Program-made: the position numbers and the translations under genes
Notes under the pieces: model-generated
What the model saw: only the letters and a program-made list of their open reading frames with translations
Told to the model about the DNA's origin: nothing
Database searches by the model: none
Shown here: in pieces, positions 40,564 through 49,438 of the stretch
Position numbering within the stretch: position 1 is the stretch's first letter
Layout of the letters: each line of letters begins with the position of its first letter
Assembly (NCBI GenBank): GCA_021795395.1
Contig: JAJYPN010000010.1
Span: 1-64,000, forward strand
Direction: 5' to 3'
Length of the DNA: 64,000 bases
Source of the DNA: Pseudomonadota bacterium
GTDB lineage: Bacteria; Pseudomonadota; Gammaproteobacteria; Burkholderiales; Sulfuriferulaceae

Positions 40564-40608
40564 ATGGAATGTGACAGTAAATTGAACCTGACCGTTCCGG
40601 TTCGGTAA
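40564..40608 (+). CDS. Possible 14-residue leader peptide
   Basis: ATG at 40564 with a near-perfect Shine-Dalgarno sequence (AAGGAG, six bases upstream) opens a 14-codon frame, MECDSKLNLTVPVR, then TAA. It lies 145 bases before the porin start. A short, well-initiated frame ahead of a membrane-protein gene could be a regulatory leader peptide or a decayed gene; translation is unproven. Confidence 0.25.
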   Translation: MECDSKLNLTVPVR

Positions 40609-40752
40609 CGCTGGGCAATGCCTTGCGGTATTCGGCTGCTTCCGGAATGGTCGCTTTTTCCTGGCTTCGTGCGCTTGCAGCGCCGGAGCTGCTTCGAAAA
40701 GCGTATACATATCCTGTGAAGGCAGGGTTCCGTACCAGGCAAGGAAATAAAA

Positions 40753-42228
40753 ATGAATAATATCAATTATATATTCGGAAATAAATATAAGGAAGAAAAC
40801 TGTTTCGCGTCCATATGCGCACCTGGATTTTTACAAAGCGTAGCGGTGTTGTTGGGGCTGACCATGATTCAAACTGCGTTGGCGCAGCCCGTGGATCCGG
40901 CTGAAAAAATCGCTGAAATCGCCAGCCCAGCCGACTGGAGCGCGACTTCTGCAGTAACGCCGGGTGGCGCATCCGCCGATGCAGCAAGCTCCCCCCCTTG
41001 GGCGATTTACGGCCAGTACACCAACGTGTACCAGTGGCATCCCGCATTCCATTCTCCCTATTCAGGCCCGAACAGTCTGACTGCGACCAATAATGGCGAG
41101 CAGACCAACGATGCCACCCTGTATCTGGGCTATCGGCTGTCGTCTGCTACCGAATTCTGGATCAATCCCGAATACGATCAGGGCTTTGGCTTGAACGATA
41201 CGCAGGGGATGGCGGGTTTCCCCAGCGGCGAATCGTACAAGATAGGGGCGAATGATCCGTATTACCGCACGCCGCGCCTATTTATGCGGCACATCATCGA
41301 TTTGGGAGGAGAAATGCAAGCGATCGAGGCACAGCCCAATCAGATGGCAGGTAGGCGAAGCGCGGATAATCTGGTGTTGACGCTAGGCAAATTTGCGGTG
41401 ACCGATGTGTTCGACACCAACACCTACGCGCACGATCCGCGTATCGATTTTTTCAACTGGTCGGTTATCGATGCCGGAGCCTTCGATTATGCGGCCGATT
41501 CCTGGGGCTACAGCTATGGCGCGAGCGCGGAGTGGACTCATGCCTGGTGGACTTGGCGCAGCGGAATATTTGACTTGTCGACGGTACCGAATAGCGAAAA
41601 ACTCAGCGAGAATTTGAGTGAATTCGAATTGGTGACGGAATTCGAGGCGCGCCATCAGTGGCGCAGTTTGCCGGGAAAAATCAAGGTGCTGGTGTTTGCA
41701 AACCATGCGCCCATGGGCAGCTACGGGCAAGCGGTAGCGCTGGGCCGGCAGACCGGCACGACCCCGAGTACCGCTCTGGTGCGCCAAATGAACTGGCGGC
41801 CGGGGGCGGAATTGAATATGGAACAGGCGGTAAGCGATAGCCTTGGCATCTTCGGCCGTGCCAGCGTGAACGATGGCGCATTGGAAGCGTATGACTTTAC
41901 CGATATCAATCAATCCGTGTCCGCCGGATTCTCGTTGCAAGGCAAATCGTGGGGTCGCGAACAGGATACGGTGGGTCTGGCTTACGTAGTGAACGGGATT
42001 TCCCGTTCGGCGCAATCCTATTTTGCCGCAGGCGGTTTGGGAATATTGATAGGCGATGGGCGCTTGCCGCATTACGGCTATGAAACTATTACCGAGACGT
42101 ATTATTCATGGCAGCTACAGCGTCATCTGGCGCTGAGCTTCGATTATCAATACGTTGTCAACCCGGCCTATAACGCCGATAGAGGACCGGTAAACATATT
42201 TGCCGTACGTACCCATTTGAATTTTTAG
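40753..42228 (+). CDS. OprB-like carbohydrate-selective-type porin
   Basis: A 491-residue outer-membrane barrel. A signal peptide (ending near TALAQ) is preceded by an unusually long, charged N-terminus (about 25 residues). The mature protein has the OprB pattern: WAIYGQYTNVYQWHPAFHSPY, repeated amphipathic strands, and a C-terminal phenylalanine (RTHLNF). AAGGAA lies seven bases before the ATG. The Nramp transporter gene follows after 77 bases, so a joint role in moving a divalent metal across both membranes is likely. OprB homologues beside metal transporters have been interpreted as metal porins elsewhere; substrate here is inferred. Confidence 0.8.
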   Translation: MNNINYIFGNKYKEENCFASICAPGFLQSVAVLLGLTMIQTALAQPVDPAEKIAEIASPADWSATSAVTPGGASADAASSPPWAIYGQYTNVYQWHPAFHSPYSGPNSLTATNNGEQTNDATLYLGYRLSSATEFWINPEYDQGFGLNDTQGMAGFPSGESYKIGANDPYYRTPRLFMRHIIDLGGEMQAIEAQPNQMAGRRSADNLVLTLGKFAVTDVFDTNTYAHDPRIDFFNWSVIDAGAFDYAADSWGYSYGASAEWTHAWWTWRSGIFDLSTVPNSEKLSENLSEFELVTEFEARHQWRSLPGKIKVLVFANHAPMGSYGQAVALGRQTGTTPSTALVRQMNWRPGAELNMEQAVSDSLGIFGRASVNDGALEAYDFTDINQSVSAGFSLQGKSWGREQDTVGLAYVVNGISRSAQSYFAAGGLGILIGDGRLPHYGYETITETYYSWQLQRHLALSFDYQYVVNPAYNADRGPVNIFAVRTHLNF

Positions 42229-42305
42229 CATAGGGAATATCCAGCGCTCAATTTTGAGACCTTTTGCGCCTGAGCGCGGATGATAATTTCGATAAGGATG
42301 ATTTG

Positions 42306-43949
42306 ATGTCAAGAATACCTGAACGCATACCAGCCCCGACGCCCAGTGCGGTACTGGATGAAGCCCATGTCGGCGATATCCGCGGGGCGCTCGGTACGAT
42401 ACGTCGCGGCGATACGTCCGGCCGTAATTCGTTGGGCGCCCGGCTGCGGACTCTGCTCGCCATAATCGGCCCGGGATTGATTGTGATGGTCGGTGACAAC
42501 GATGCCGGCGCATTCAGCACGTATTCGCAGGCCGGCCAAAATTACGGTTACACGTTGTTATGGACTCTGATCATGTTGATTCCGGTGCTTTATGTGAATC
42601 AGGAAATGGTATTGCGGCTGGGAGTGGTAACCGGAATAGGTCATGCCCGCCTGATACTGGAGCGTTTCGGAAAATTCTGGGGCGCGTTCAGCGTAATCGA
42701 TTTGCTGCTGCTCAATGCCCTGACCATCGTGACGGAATTCATCGGTATCGATCTCGGTCTGCGTTATCTCGGTTTGCCCAGCGTACCCGGTGTATTGCTG
42801 TCGGCGGCCGTGGTGATGTTTGCGGTAAGCACGGGAGATTTTCGCCGGTTCGAGCGATTTGCACTCTTTCTGGTAGCGGGTTCGCTGGTTATGTTGCCCA
42901 TGTATCTGATCGTGCATCCGCCTTTCGCCGAAGTGCTGCACCATACTCTGGTACCGTCTTTGCCGGAAAACGGCAAGCTCAGTGATGTGATGCTGTTGAT
43001 TATCGGTATCGTCGGTACGACGGTCGCTCCCTGGCAACTCTTTTTTCAGCAAAGTTACGTGATCGACAAACGGATTACGCCGCGCTTCATGAAGTACGAA
43101 CGTATCGATCTGATAGCGGGGATAGCGGTCGTGATGCTGGGCGCCATTGCCATAATTTCTACCGCAGCGTATGCATTCAAGGGACATACGGAATTCGGCC
43201 ATTTTACCGATGTTGCCGCAGTGGCGTCAGGCATGCAAAAATATTTCGGTAAGCTGCCCGCGATCCTGTTTGTGGTTGCGCTGATCGATTCCTGTATCAT
43301 CGGTGCCGCGGCAGTATCGCTTTCCACCGCTTATGCCATCGGCGATGTGCTGTCGCTCAAACATTCGCTGCACCGCAAGCCGTCGGAAGCCAAAGGATTT
43401 TATGCGATCTATTTTGTGCTGATCGTGATTGCCGCCGCGCTTGTGCTTGCGCCGAACGTTCCTCTGGGTCTGCTGACGTCCGCCGTGCAGACGCTGGCGG
43501 GAGTGCTGCTGCCGAGCGCAACGGTGTTTCTGTTGCTGCTATGCAACGATAAGGCGGTGCTGGGGCCTTGGGTAAACAGTCAGGCAGTCAATATATTTAC
43601 CGGAACGGTAGTGGCGATCCTGGTCATACTGTCGGTGATCCTGACCGCATCGGTGCTGTTTCCGCAGATCACCTCGTTACAGATCGAGTCGATTATCGCC
43701 GGGGGCAGTATTTTCGGACTGATCGTAACTGTTATCATGCTGCTGGTTCGAAGAATGAAACGCGATGGCATAAGCGAAACGCCGGTCGATCCTTCCGTCC
43801 GCGATAGTTGGCGCATGCCGCCGCTGGAACAATTGGCTCCCGCCAATATGAGTTTGTCGACCCGTTTCTGGATGGGCGTATTGCGGGGCTATCTGCTGAT
43901 CGCGGCGGGTTTGGTGCTGGTACGCATCATCTTGCTGGCGATCGGATGA
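42306..43949 (+). CDS. Nramp-family divalent metal transporter with altered metal site
   Basis: A 547-residue inner-membrane transporter with about eleven helices. The ATG at 42306 has AAGGATG upstream. The first-helix motif of canonical Nramp proteins, DPGN, reads NDAG here (GDNDAGAFSTYSQAGQNYG). The sixth-helix MPH motif reads APW (TTVAPWQLFFQQSY), so the metal-coordinating methionine is alanine. Loss of that methionine is known in Nramp-related magnesium transporters and changes selectivity. A cytoplasmic N-terminus of about 50 residues and an extra C-terminal helix are also present. I give no mntH symbol because the substrate is uncertain. Confidence 0.85.
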   Translation: MSRIPERIPAPTPSAVLDEAHVGDIRGALGTIRRGDTSGRNSLGARLRTLLAIIGPGLIVMVGDNDAGAFSTYSQAGQNYGYTLLWTLIMLIPVLYVNQEMVLRLGVVTGIGHARLILERFGKFWGAFSVIDLLLLNALTIVTEFIGIDLGLRYLGLPSVPGVLLSAAVVMFAVSTGDFRRFERFALFLVAGSLVMLPMYLIVHPPFAEVLHHTLVPSLPENGKLSDVMLLIIGIVGTTVAPWQLFFQQSYVIDKRITPRFMKYERIDLIAGIAVVMLGAIAIISTAAYAFKGHTEFGHFTDVAAVASGMQKYFGKLPAILFVVALIDSCIIGAAAVSLSTAYAIGDVLSLKHSLHRKPSEAKGFYAIYFVLIVIAAALVLAPNVPLGLLTSAVQTLAGVLLPSATVFLLLLCNDKAVLGPWVNSQAVNIFTGTVVAILVILSVILTASVLFPQITSLQIESIIAGGSIFGLIVTVIMLLVRRMKRDGISETPVDPSVRDSWRMPPLEQLAPANMSLSTRFWMGVLRGYLLIAAGLVLVRIILLAIG

Positions 43950-44364
43950 AAACAGGGCTGTAACAATCTATCGATTCAATGCTGTTGCGGGAGGAGTACC
44001 GTAGGAATGAAAGGAATATTCTTCCTCAATACGCCAGGCGGCGAATAAAATTCGTTGAGAAAAAGCCCGCTGTTCCGAAAGCCCCGCTCTAAAATGACTT
44101 GACCGGCGGTGGCTTTGCCCATCATACTTTATTTAATACGATGCCATGTATCGACGGCATGAATTCTATTAAAACTTGCTATAGCCATAATTTAATTCCA
44201 CATACAGAATTTTAAAAAACGTACGTTATATACCCAAGGCAATACAATTCGACAGTAGGTTTACGTACTGATCCATCATGGCAAGGATATCGGTTGCGGG
44301 TGGAAATTTACGATTCTGAAATAAAATGATTTGATCATCAAGTTTGCGTTCCAAAATTATACTA
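43950..44364. other. Intergenic region
   Basis: About 415 bases between the Nramp gene and the membrane GGDEF-EAL gene. AT content rises from 44130 onward. No gene with a ribosome-binding site, no clear intrinsic terminator and no convincing promoter pair was found. Confidence 0.5.
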
Positions 44365-47300
44365 ATGATAAATAAGTTTGGTCACCTACTGACGATTGCG
44401 AATATCCGCCGAGGAACAAGATTATTCGTTCTTGGAATGGCGATGTTCGTGGCATTATTTTCATGGGTTTCCTGGCAAACCGAAAAGGAGGAAGCTGCCC
44501 GGCAAATGTCGCTGCTGGCAGAACTCAGCGTCAAATCGATCAATTTTTATTTTGCTCATATCCAGAATGATCTGTCTGGATTAAGCCAGCAAATCGTTGA
44601 TAAAAACGGCGAGTTTCTGGTGATTCGTACGCAGGAATCGCTGTATCGGTTTCTCGACGCGAATCGCGATCTTGCCAATATGACGGTTGCCGACCTGAAT
44701 GGGCAATTGGTTGCAGCTGCCTTTAAAACACCCGGGCAGCCTCTTGCTGATATCAGCGGCGATCCGACGTTCGTCAAGGCGCGGGAAGCTTTGATGGCCG
44801 GTCAGCCATTTTATATCGGCCGCCCCATTTTCGGTCATGTCGTCAAGGAATGGGTAGCGACGATCCGCTACGGCGTACGCGATGGTTCAGGCAGATTATG
44901 TTATATCCTGAATGCGTCCATTCCGTTGTCGAAGTTGCTGAGCTTGTGGAAAAGCATTTATTTGCCCAGGCATTTTCAAATGGGCTTGCTGCTCGACACC
45001 GGTTATTTGTTAAGCCTGTATCCCGATCCCGATGCCGCACATATGCAACAGGTATATGGGGCACCCAGAACCGATGCCCTGGCGGATTTATTGCGCCGCC
45101 AGGGTTATCGCGATCGAGGTATCATCACGGGTTATAATTCCGCCAGCCATGCCGATTACGAATTCGCCTATTTCAAACTTTCCAATTATCCCATAACGTT
45201 TTTTGTGGCCGCATCGGTGTCGCATTTCGAACTAGAATGGTGGAAACATAATCAGGCTTTTTATCTGCTGAGTTTGATTTTTACCGTTAGCGGAATCAGT
45301 GCGTTTTACTGGATAGTAAAACGCAAGGAAAGCTGGATTATCGAAAAAAGACAACAGGAAGGAAAATTCCGCGCCATTTACGAAGGCTCCAACGATGCCA
45401 TTATCCTGTTGAGCAGAGAAGGTTTTTTTGATTGCAATCAACGGGCATTGCGCCTGTTCGGAATCAAGGATAAAGCCCAGTTTCTAACAAGCAATGTAGC
45501 GAGTTTTTCTTCTGACCGGCAACCGGATGGGCAGGATTCGGTTTCGGCAGCCAATTCCCATATCCTCGCCGCATTCAAACAAGGCTCTCATCGTTTCGAA
45601 TGGATTTGCCGGCATCATGACGGCGAAGAGTTTTATGCGGAAATTCTCCTGTCCGTATTTTATCTTGCCGAAAAACGTGTTTTACAGGCGACGGTCAGGG
45701 ATATTTCCCATCGCAAGAAAATCGAAGCGGAATTGCATGCGACGCTGGAACGTTTGCAGGCTGCCAATGAAAAGCTGGACCTGGAAAAGGAACTGAATCA
45801 GAAAATCATAGAAACTTCGCCCGTAGGTATCGCCATTTACAATGAACAAGGTAATTGTATCGCGGCCAATCCCGCTTTATGCCAGCATATCGGCGGAAGC
45901 CGATCGCAAATTCTCGGAATGAATTTTCATCGTATCGATACGTGGAAAGCCTCGGGTATTTACGATCTGGCGATGCAAGCCCTGCAAACGAGCGAACCCG
46001 TATCGGATAATATCGAGATCGTGTCCAGTTTCGGCAAGGCGGTGAAACTGGGTATCATATTGTGCCCGTTATACAGCAGCGGTCATCAGCATTTGATGTT
46101 CCTGACCACCGATCTGACTGAATCGCTGCACGCCAAACAAGCGCTCGAAGAGAGCGATGAACGATTTCATCGCGTCGTTTTCGAAGCGCCGATACCTATC
46201 ATGATCCACGCAGAAGATGGCGAAGTCCTCGAAGTCAACAAGGTTTGGAGCGAAATTACCGGATACACGCGCGCCGACATTCCTACCACTCAAATCTGGA
46301 CGGAAAAAGCTTACGGTCTGCGTGCAAGAGAAGTTCAGAAAAAAATCCAGCAGCTTTATGCCTTGAAGCAAAAAGTCTATCAGGGCGAATTCATCATCCG
46401 CTGCAAGGACGGTTCAACCCGGATATGGGAGATCAATGCAGCGCCCGCCGGCGTGATGCCGGATGGGCGCAGCTACCTTATCAGCGCAGCGCAGGATATA
46501 ACGGAGCGCAAGGCGGCACAGGAGCAGGTTGAATTTTTGGCTTATCACGATGCGTTGACGGGCTTGCCCAATCGTTTGCTTGCCAGGGAACGCTTTGAAA
46601 TGGCGCAAGCTTTTTCCGAGAGACTGGGTTCCAAAGCGGCTTTAATATTTTTGGATCTCGATAATTTCAAGCTGATCAACGATTCATTGGGTCACGGAAT
46701 CGGAGATCTCCTGCTTAAAACCGTAGCGGCGAGGCTCAGGGAAGCCTTGCGTGATTCCGATACCCTGAGCCGGCAGGGCGGCGACGAATTTCTGATCGTG
46801 TTGGGCGAAATGCCGAATCTTGACGCCATAAGAGGGATTGCGGAAAAAATCCTGGCGCTGATGCTGGAAACCTTTTCCATAGAAGAAAACGAGTTATCGA
46901 TTTCCTTGTCTATCGGTATTGCAGTTTATCCGGAAGATGGGAACGACTACGATACCCTGCTCAAAAAGGCCGATACCGCGATGTATCAGTCCAAAATTGC
47001 GGGACGCAATACCTATCGGTTTTATGTCGAGCAGATGAACATTGATGCCATTGAGCATCTGCAAATACGTAATAATTTACGTAAGGGGATGGAACGGCAG
47101 GAATTCGTTCTGCATTATCAACCGCAGATCGATCTGTCCAGCGATACCGTAATCGGGGCAGAAGCTCTGGTGCGCTGGAATCACCCCGAGCTGGGGATGA
47201 TTTCGCCCGCCCGTTTCATTCCGTTGGCGGAAGAAAGCGGAATGATCATCCGATTGGGCGAATGGGTACTCGAAGAAGCCTGTCGGCAGGGTATGGCATG

Positions 47301-47853
47301 GCGCGCAGCCGGATTGCCCGCGCTGGTAATGGCGGTCAATCTGTCGGCGGTGCAGTTCAAGCACGGCGATCTGGAAAAAACCGTGATACGCGCGCTTTCT
47401 CAGTCCGGACTGGATCCCGCCTTGCTGGAACTGGAATTGACGGAATCGATATTGATTTCCGACACGGAAAAGGTGTTGGTGATGGTGCAGCGTCTGAAAG
47501 CCTTGGGCATAAAATTATCGATCGACGATTTCGGCACCGGTTATTCCAGTCTTTCCTATCTCAAGCGGTTTGCCGTGGACAAGCTGAAAATCGATCAATC
47601 GTTTGTTCGTGACATGTCCAACGACCCCAACGACGCGATCATAGTGCGCACCATCATACAGATGGCCAAGAGCCTCAATCTCAAAACCATAGCGGAAGGG
47701 GTGGAAACCCAGCGTCAACTGGCCATGCTGGGATTGCAGCGGTGCGATGAAGCGCAGGGGTATTATTTTGCAAAGCCTATGCCCGCTGATGAATTTGCCA
47801 TGTACCTGGTTGGCATGCAGCAAAACGTAAGCCTCCGCAGCTGCCCAGAATAA
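44365..47853 (+). CDS. Membrane sensor PAS-PAS-PAS-GGDEF-EAL protein
   Basis: A 1162-residue c-di-GMP enzyme with a periplasmic sensor. Two membrane helices (about residues 20-38 and 294-313) bracket a Cache-like extracellular domain. Three PAS domains follow (about 335-455, 480-600, 610-725). The GGDEF site RQGGDEF is near residue 804 with inhibitory-site RDSD before it; the EAL domain starts at AEALVRWNHP near 932 and keeps LTES, DDFGTGYSS, LKIDQSF and AEGVE. Both catalytic activities may be intact. I chose the ATG at 44365 over a TTG at 44344; neither has a strong ribosome-binding site. Confidence 0.9.
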   Translation: MINKFGHLLTIANIRRGTRLFVLGMAMFVALFSWVSWQTEKEEAARQMSLLAELSVKSINFYFAHIQNDLSGLSQQIVDKNGEFLVIRTQESLYRFLDANRDLANMTVADLNGQLVAAAFKTPGQPLADISGDPTFVKAREALMAGQPFYIGRPIFGHVVKEWVATIRYGVRDGSGRLCYILNASIPLSKLLSLWKSIYLPRHFQMGLLLDTGYLLSLYPDPDAAHMQQVYGAPRTDALADLLRRQGYRDRGIITGYNSASHADYEFAYFKLSNYPITFFVAASVSHFELEWWKHNQAFYLLSLIFTVSGISAFYWIVKRKESWIIEKRQQEGKFRAIYEGSNDAIILLSREGFFDCNQRALRLFGIKDKAQFLTSNVASFSSDRQPDGQDSVSAANSHILAAFKQGSHRFEWICRHHDGEEFYAEILLSVFYLAEKRVLQATVRDISHRKKIEAELHATLERLQAANEKLDLEKELNQKIIETSPVGIAIYNEQGNCIAANPALCQHIGGSRSQILGMNFHRIDTWKASGIYDLAMQALQTSEPVSDNIEIVSSFGKAVKLGIILCPLYSSGHQHLMFLTTDLTESLHAKQALEESDERFHRVVFEAPIPIMIHAEDGEVLEVNKVWSEITGYTRADIPTTQIWTEKAYGLRAREVQKKIQQLYALKQKVYQGEFIIRCKDGSTRIWEINAAPAGVMPDGRSYLISAAQDITERKAAQEQVEFLAYHDALTGLPNRLLARERFEMAQAFSERLGSKAALIFLDLDNFKLINDSLGHGIGDLLLKTVAARLREALRDSDTLSRQGGDEFLIVLGEMPNLDAIRGIAEKILALMLETFSIEENELSISLSIGIAVYPEDGNDYDTLLKKADTAMYQSKIAGRNTYRFYVEQMNIDAIEHLQIRNNLRKGMERQEFVLHYQPQIDLSSDTVIGAEALVRWNHPELGMISPARFIPLAEESGMIIRLGEWVLEEACRQGMAWRAAGLPALVMAVNLSAVQFKHGDLEKTVIRALSQSGLDPALLELELTESILISDTEKVLVMVQRLKALGIKLSIDDFGTGYSSLSYLKRFAVDKLKIDQSFVRDMSNDPNDAIIVRTIIQMAKSLNLKTIAEGVETQRQLAMLGLQRCDEAQGYYFAKPMPADEFAMYLVGMQQNVSLRSCPE

Positions 47854-47863
47854 ACCCATACGC

Positions 47864-48559
47864 CTAGACATGTACTTCAAAGATTCGCCCTATGCCGGTG
47901 GTAATCAGCATGGCCAGAGCGCTCCAGAATGTGACGCGCCAGATCCCTGTCCTGACGTTCGAGCCGCCTGTATAAGCGCCCAAACCTCCCAATAAGGCCA
48001 AAAATGCCAACGACGCGATGCCGACGATCGGTATCAGAACATTGACGGGCGACAGGGCTACGATCGATAGCGGCAATGCTGCGCCGACTGAAAAACTGCA
48101 TGCCGAAGCAAAGGCGGCCTGTAACGGGTGTGACTGCATGGTCGCTGTGATTCCCAAGCCGTCGCGCGCATGCGCTCCCAGAGCATCCCGTTTCATCAAC
48201 TGTTCGGCAACCTGCGCCGCAAGTTCGGGTTCCAGCCCTCTTTTAGCGTAAATGTTGGCAAGTTCGCGCTGCTGATCGTCATAATTGGATTCGATTGCCT
48301 TGCGTTTTTCTTCCAGCGCGGTCTGTTCCGAATCCGATTGGGAATGTACGGAAACATATTCGCCGGTTGCCATCGACATGGCGCCCGCTACCAGTCCCGA
48401 AACGCCAGCTACCATAATGCTGTGATGCTGGGCATGCGAGGCTGAAACACCCAATACCAGACTGGACGTCGAAACTATGCCATCGTTGGCCCCGAGCACT
48501 GCTGCGCGCAGCCAGCCTATGTTTTTAAGTCGGTTTTGCGTAGATGGGTGATCGGTCAT
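47864..48559 (-). CDS. VIT1/CCC1 family Fe2+/Mn2+ transporter
   Basis: A 231-residue membrane protein with about five helices, related to yeast Ccc1 and plant VIT1, which move ferrous iron or manganese out of the cytosol. The start region LGANDGIVSTSSLVLGV and the MATGEYVSVHSQSDSE segment are family hallmarks. A Glu-rich soluble helical part between helices 2 and 3 (about residues 75-125) is the metal-binding domain in this family. It converges with the preceding gene and has no operon partner. It adds to the metal-transport theme of this stretch. Confidence 0.92.
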   Translation of the reverse strand: MTDHPSTQNRLKNIGWLRAAVLGANDGIVSTSSLVLGVSASHAQHHSIMVAGVSGLVAGAMSMATGEYVSVHSQSDSEQTALEEKRKAIESNYDDQQRELANIYAKRGLEPELAAQVAEQLMKRDALGAHARDGLGITATMQSHPLQAAFASACSFSVGAALPLSIVALSPVNVLIPIVGIASLAFLALLGGLGAYTGGSNVRTGIWRVTFWSALAMLITTGIGRIFEVHV

Positions 48560-48710
48560 CGGTTCGCCTAAATGAAATGGAATTTTGCTGTCTCAGTGTT
48601 CCATTCTAGTGGGGGAGATTCCGCCCTTTGAGTCAAGGGAGAATCAGCTATGAAATGGAAGTTTGTTGCAGTATCCATCCAGGCCGGGATAAAAGCCAAC
48701 AGGGTACTGT

Positions 48711-49307
48711 TTATATGTTAAGCATCTCGATACGAGCACGCAATAGTGGTATGAGTTCCTGTTCAAACCAGGGGTTGCGCTGAAACCAGGCAATATTGCG
48801 AGGGGATGGGTGCGGTAGCGGAATATATTTCGGGGCATAATCCCGCCAGGCTTTAACTGTACCGGTCAGCGTCGATTTACGCCGTTTGCCGAGATAATGA
48901 CGTTGGGCATATTGGCCGATGAGCAAGGTCAATTCTATATTCGGCAACTTCGCCAATAAGGGATCCAGCCATAGCGAGGCGCATTCCCGTCTGGGCGGCA
49001 GATCGCCGGCAGGTCCTCGTCCGGGATAACAATAACCCATGGGAATGATGGCGATGTGCTGATCGTTATAAAAAATTTCCGGTTCTATGCCCATCCATTG
49101 ACGCAAACGGATTCCGCTGGCATCGTTCCACGGAATTCCGGTCGTATGAACTTTCATGCCCGGCGCCTGACCGACGATCAGTATTCGGGCCGTTTCGCTC
49201 GCTCGCAATACCGGTCGAGGGCCGAGGGGCAAATGTTGCTCGCAGGCGCGGCATTCGCGTATTTGCGAGAGCAGATTTCCCAGGCTAAGTAAAGAAGTTT
49301 CAATCAT
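48711..49307 (-). CDS. Uracil-DNA glycosylase superfamily protein
   Basis: A 198-residue protein of the UDG fold. Four cysteines placed like the 4Fe-4S ligands of family 4/5 enzymes are visible: CRACEQH near the N-terminus and a pair in CYPGRGPAGDLPPRREC. The catalytic loop reads GQAPGMKVHTTGIPWNDASG instead of the family-4 GEAPGxxED form, and the leucine-loop region reads HPSPRN. I chose the ATG at 49307 (MIETSLLSLG). It probably acts on damaged bases, but the altered loop leaves the substrate open. Confidence 0.75.
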   Translation of the reverse strand: MIETSLLSLGNLLSQIRECRACEQHLPLGPRPVLRASETARILIVGQAPGMKVHTTGIPWNDASGIRLRQWMGIEPEIFYNDQHIAIIPMGYCYPGRGPAGDLPPRRECASLWLDPLLAKLPNIELTLLIGQYAQRHYLGKRRKSTLTGTVKAWRDYAPKYIPLPHPSPRNIAWFQRNPWFEQELIPLLRARIEMLNI

Positions 49308-49438
49308 GAAACACGACTCATAGTGATAGATACAGATCAAATCCCATCGTTGACATCCGGTTCGCAAGTGGCAGTACGACAAGCTCTCTTGAAATCGGAT
49401 GTCCCTTTCAGGTTGAGCGGTTTGTTAGCCGCAACCGT

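Larger units (their letters stand above)
39767..40752. other. Long non-coding/leader region before the porin-Nramp genes
   Basis: Almost 1 kb without a confident gene. It contains two adjacent strong hairpins at 40079-40170, a possible 61-codon frame at 40341-40526, a 14-codon frame with an excellent Shine-Dalgarno sequence at 40564-40608, and a short hairpin CCTGG/CCAGG at 40494-40508. I could not match the sequence to the consensus of a manganese (yybP-ykoY) or magnesium (M-box) riboswitch by eye. Confidence 0.5.

Noticed and set aside
40647-40760. A 37-codon frame overlapping the porin start
   Set aside because: No ribosome-binding site, no recognisable product. It is the -1 frame of the short leader peptide region, and a frameshifted gene cannot be shown.
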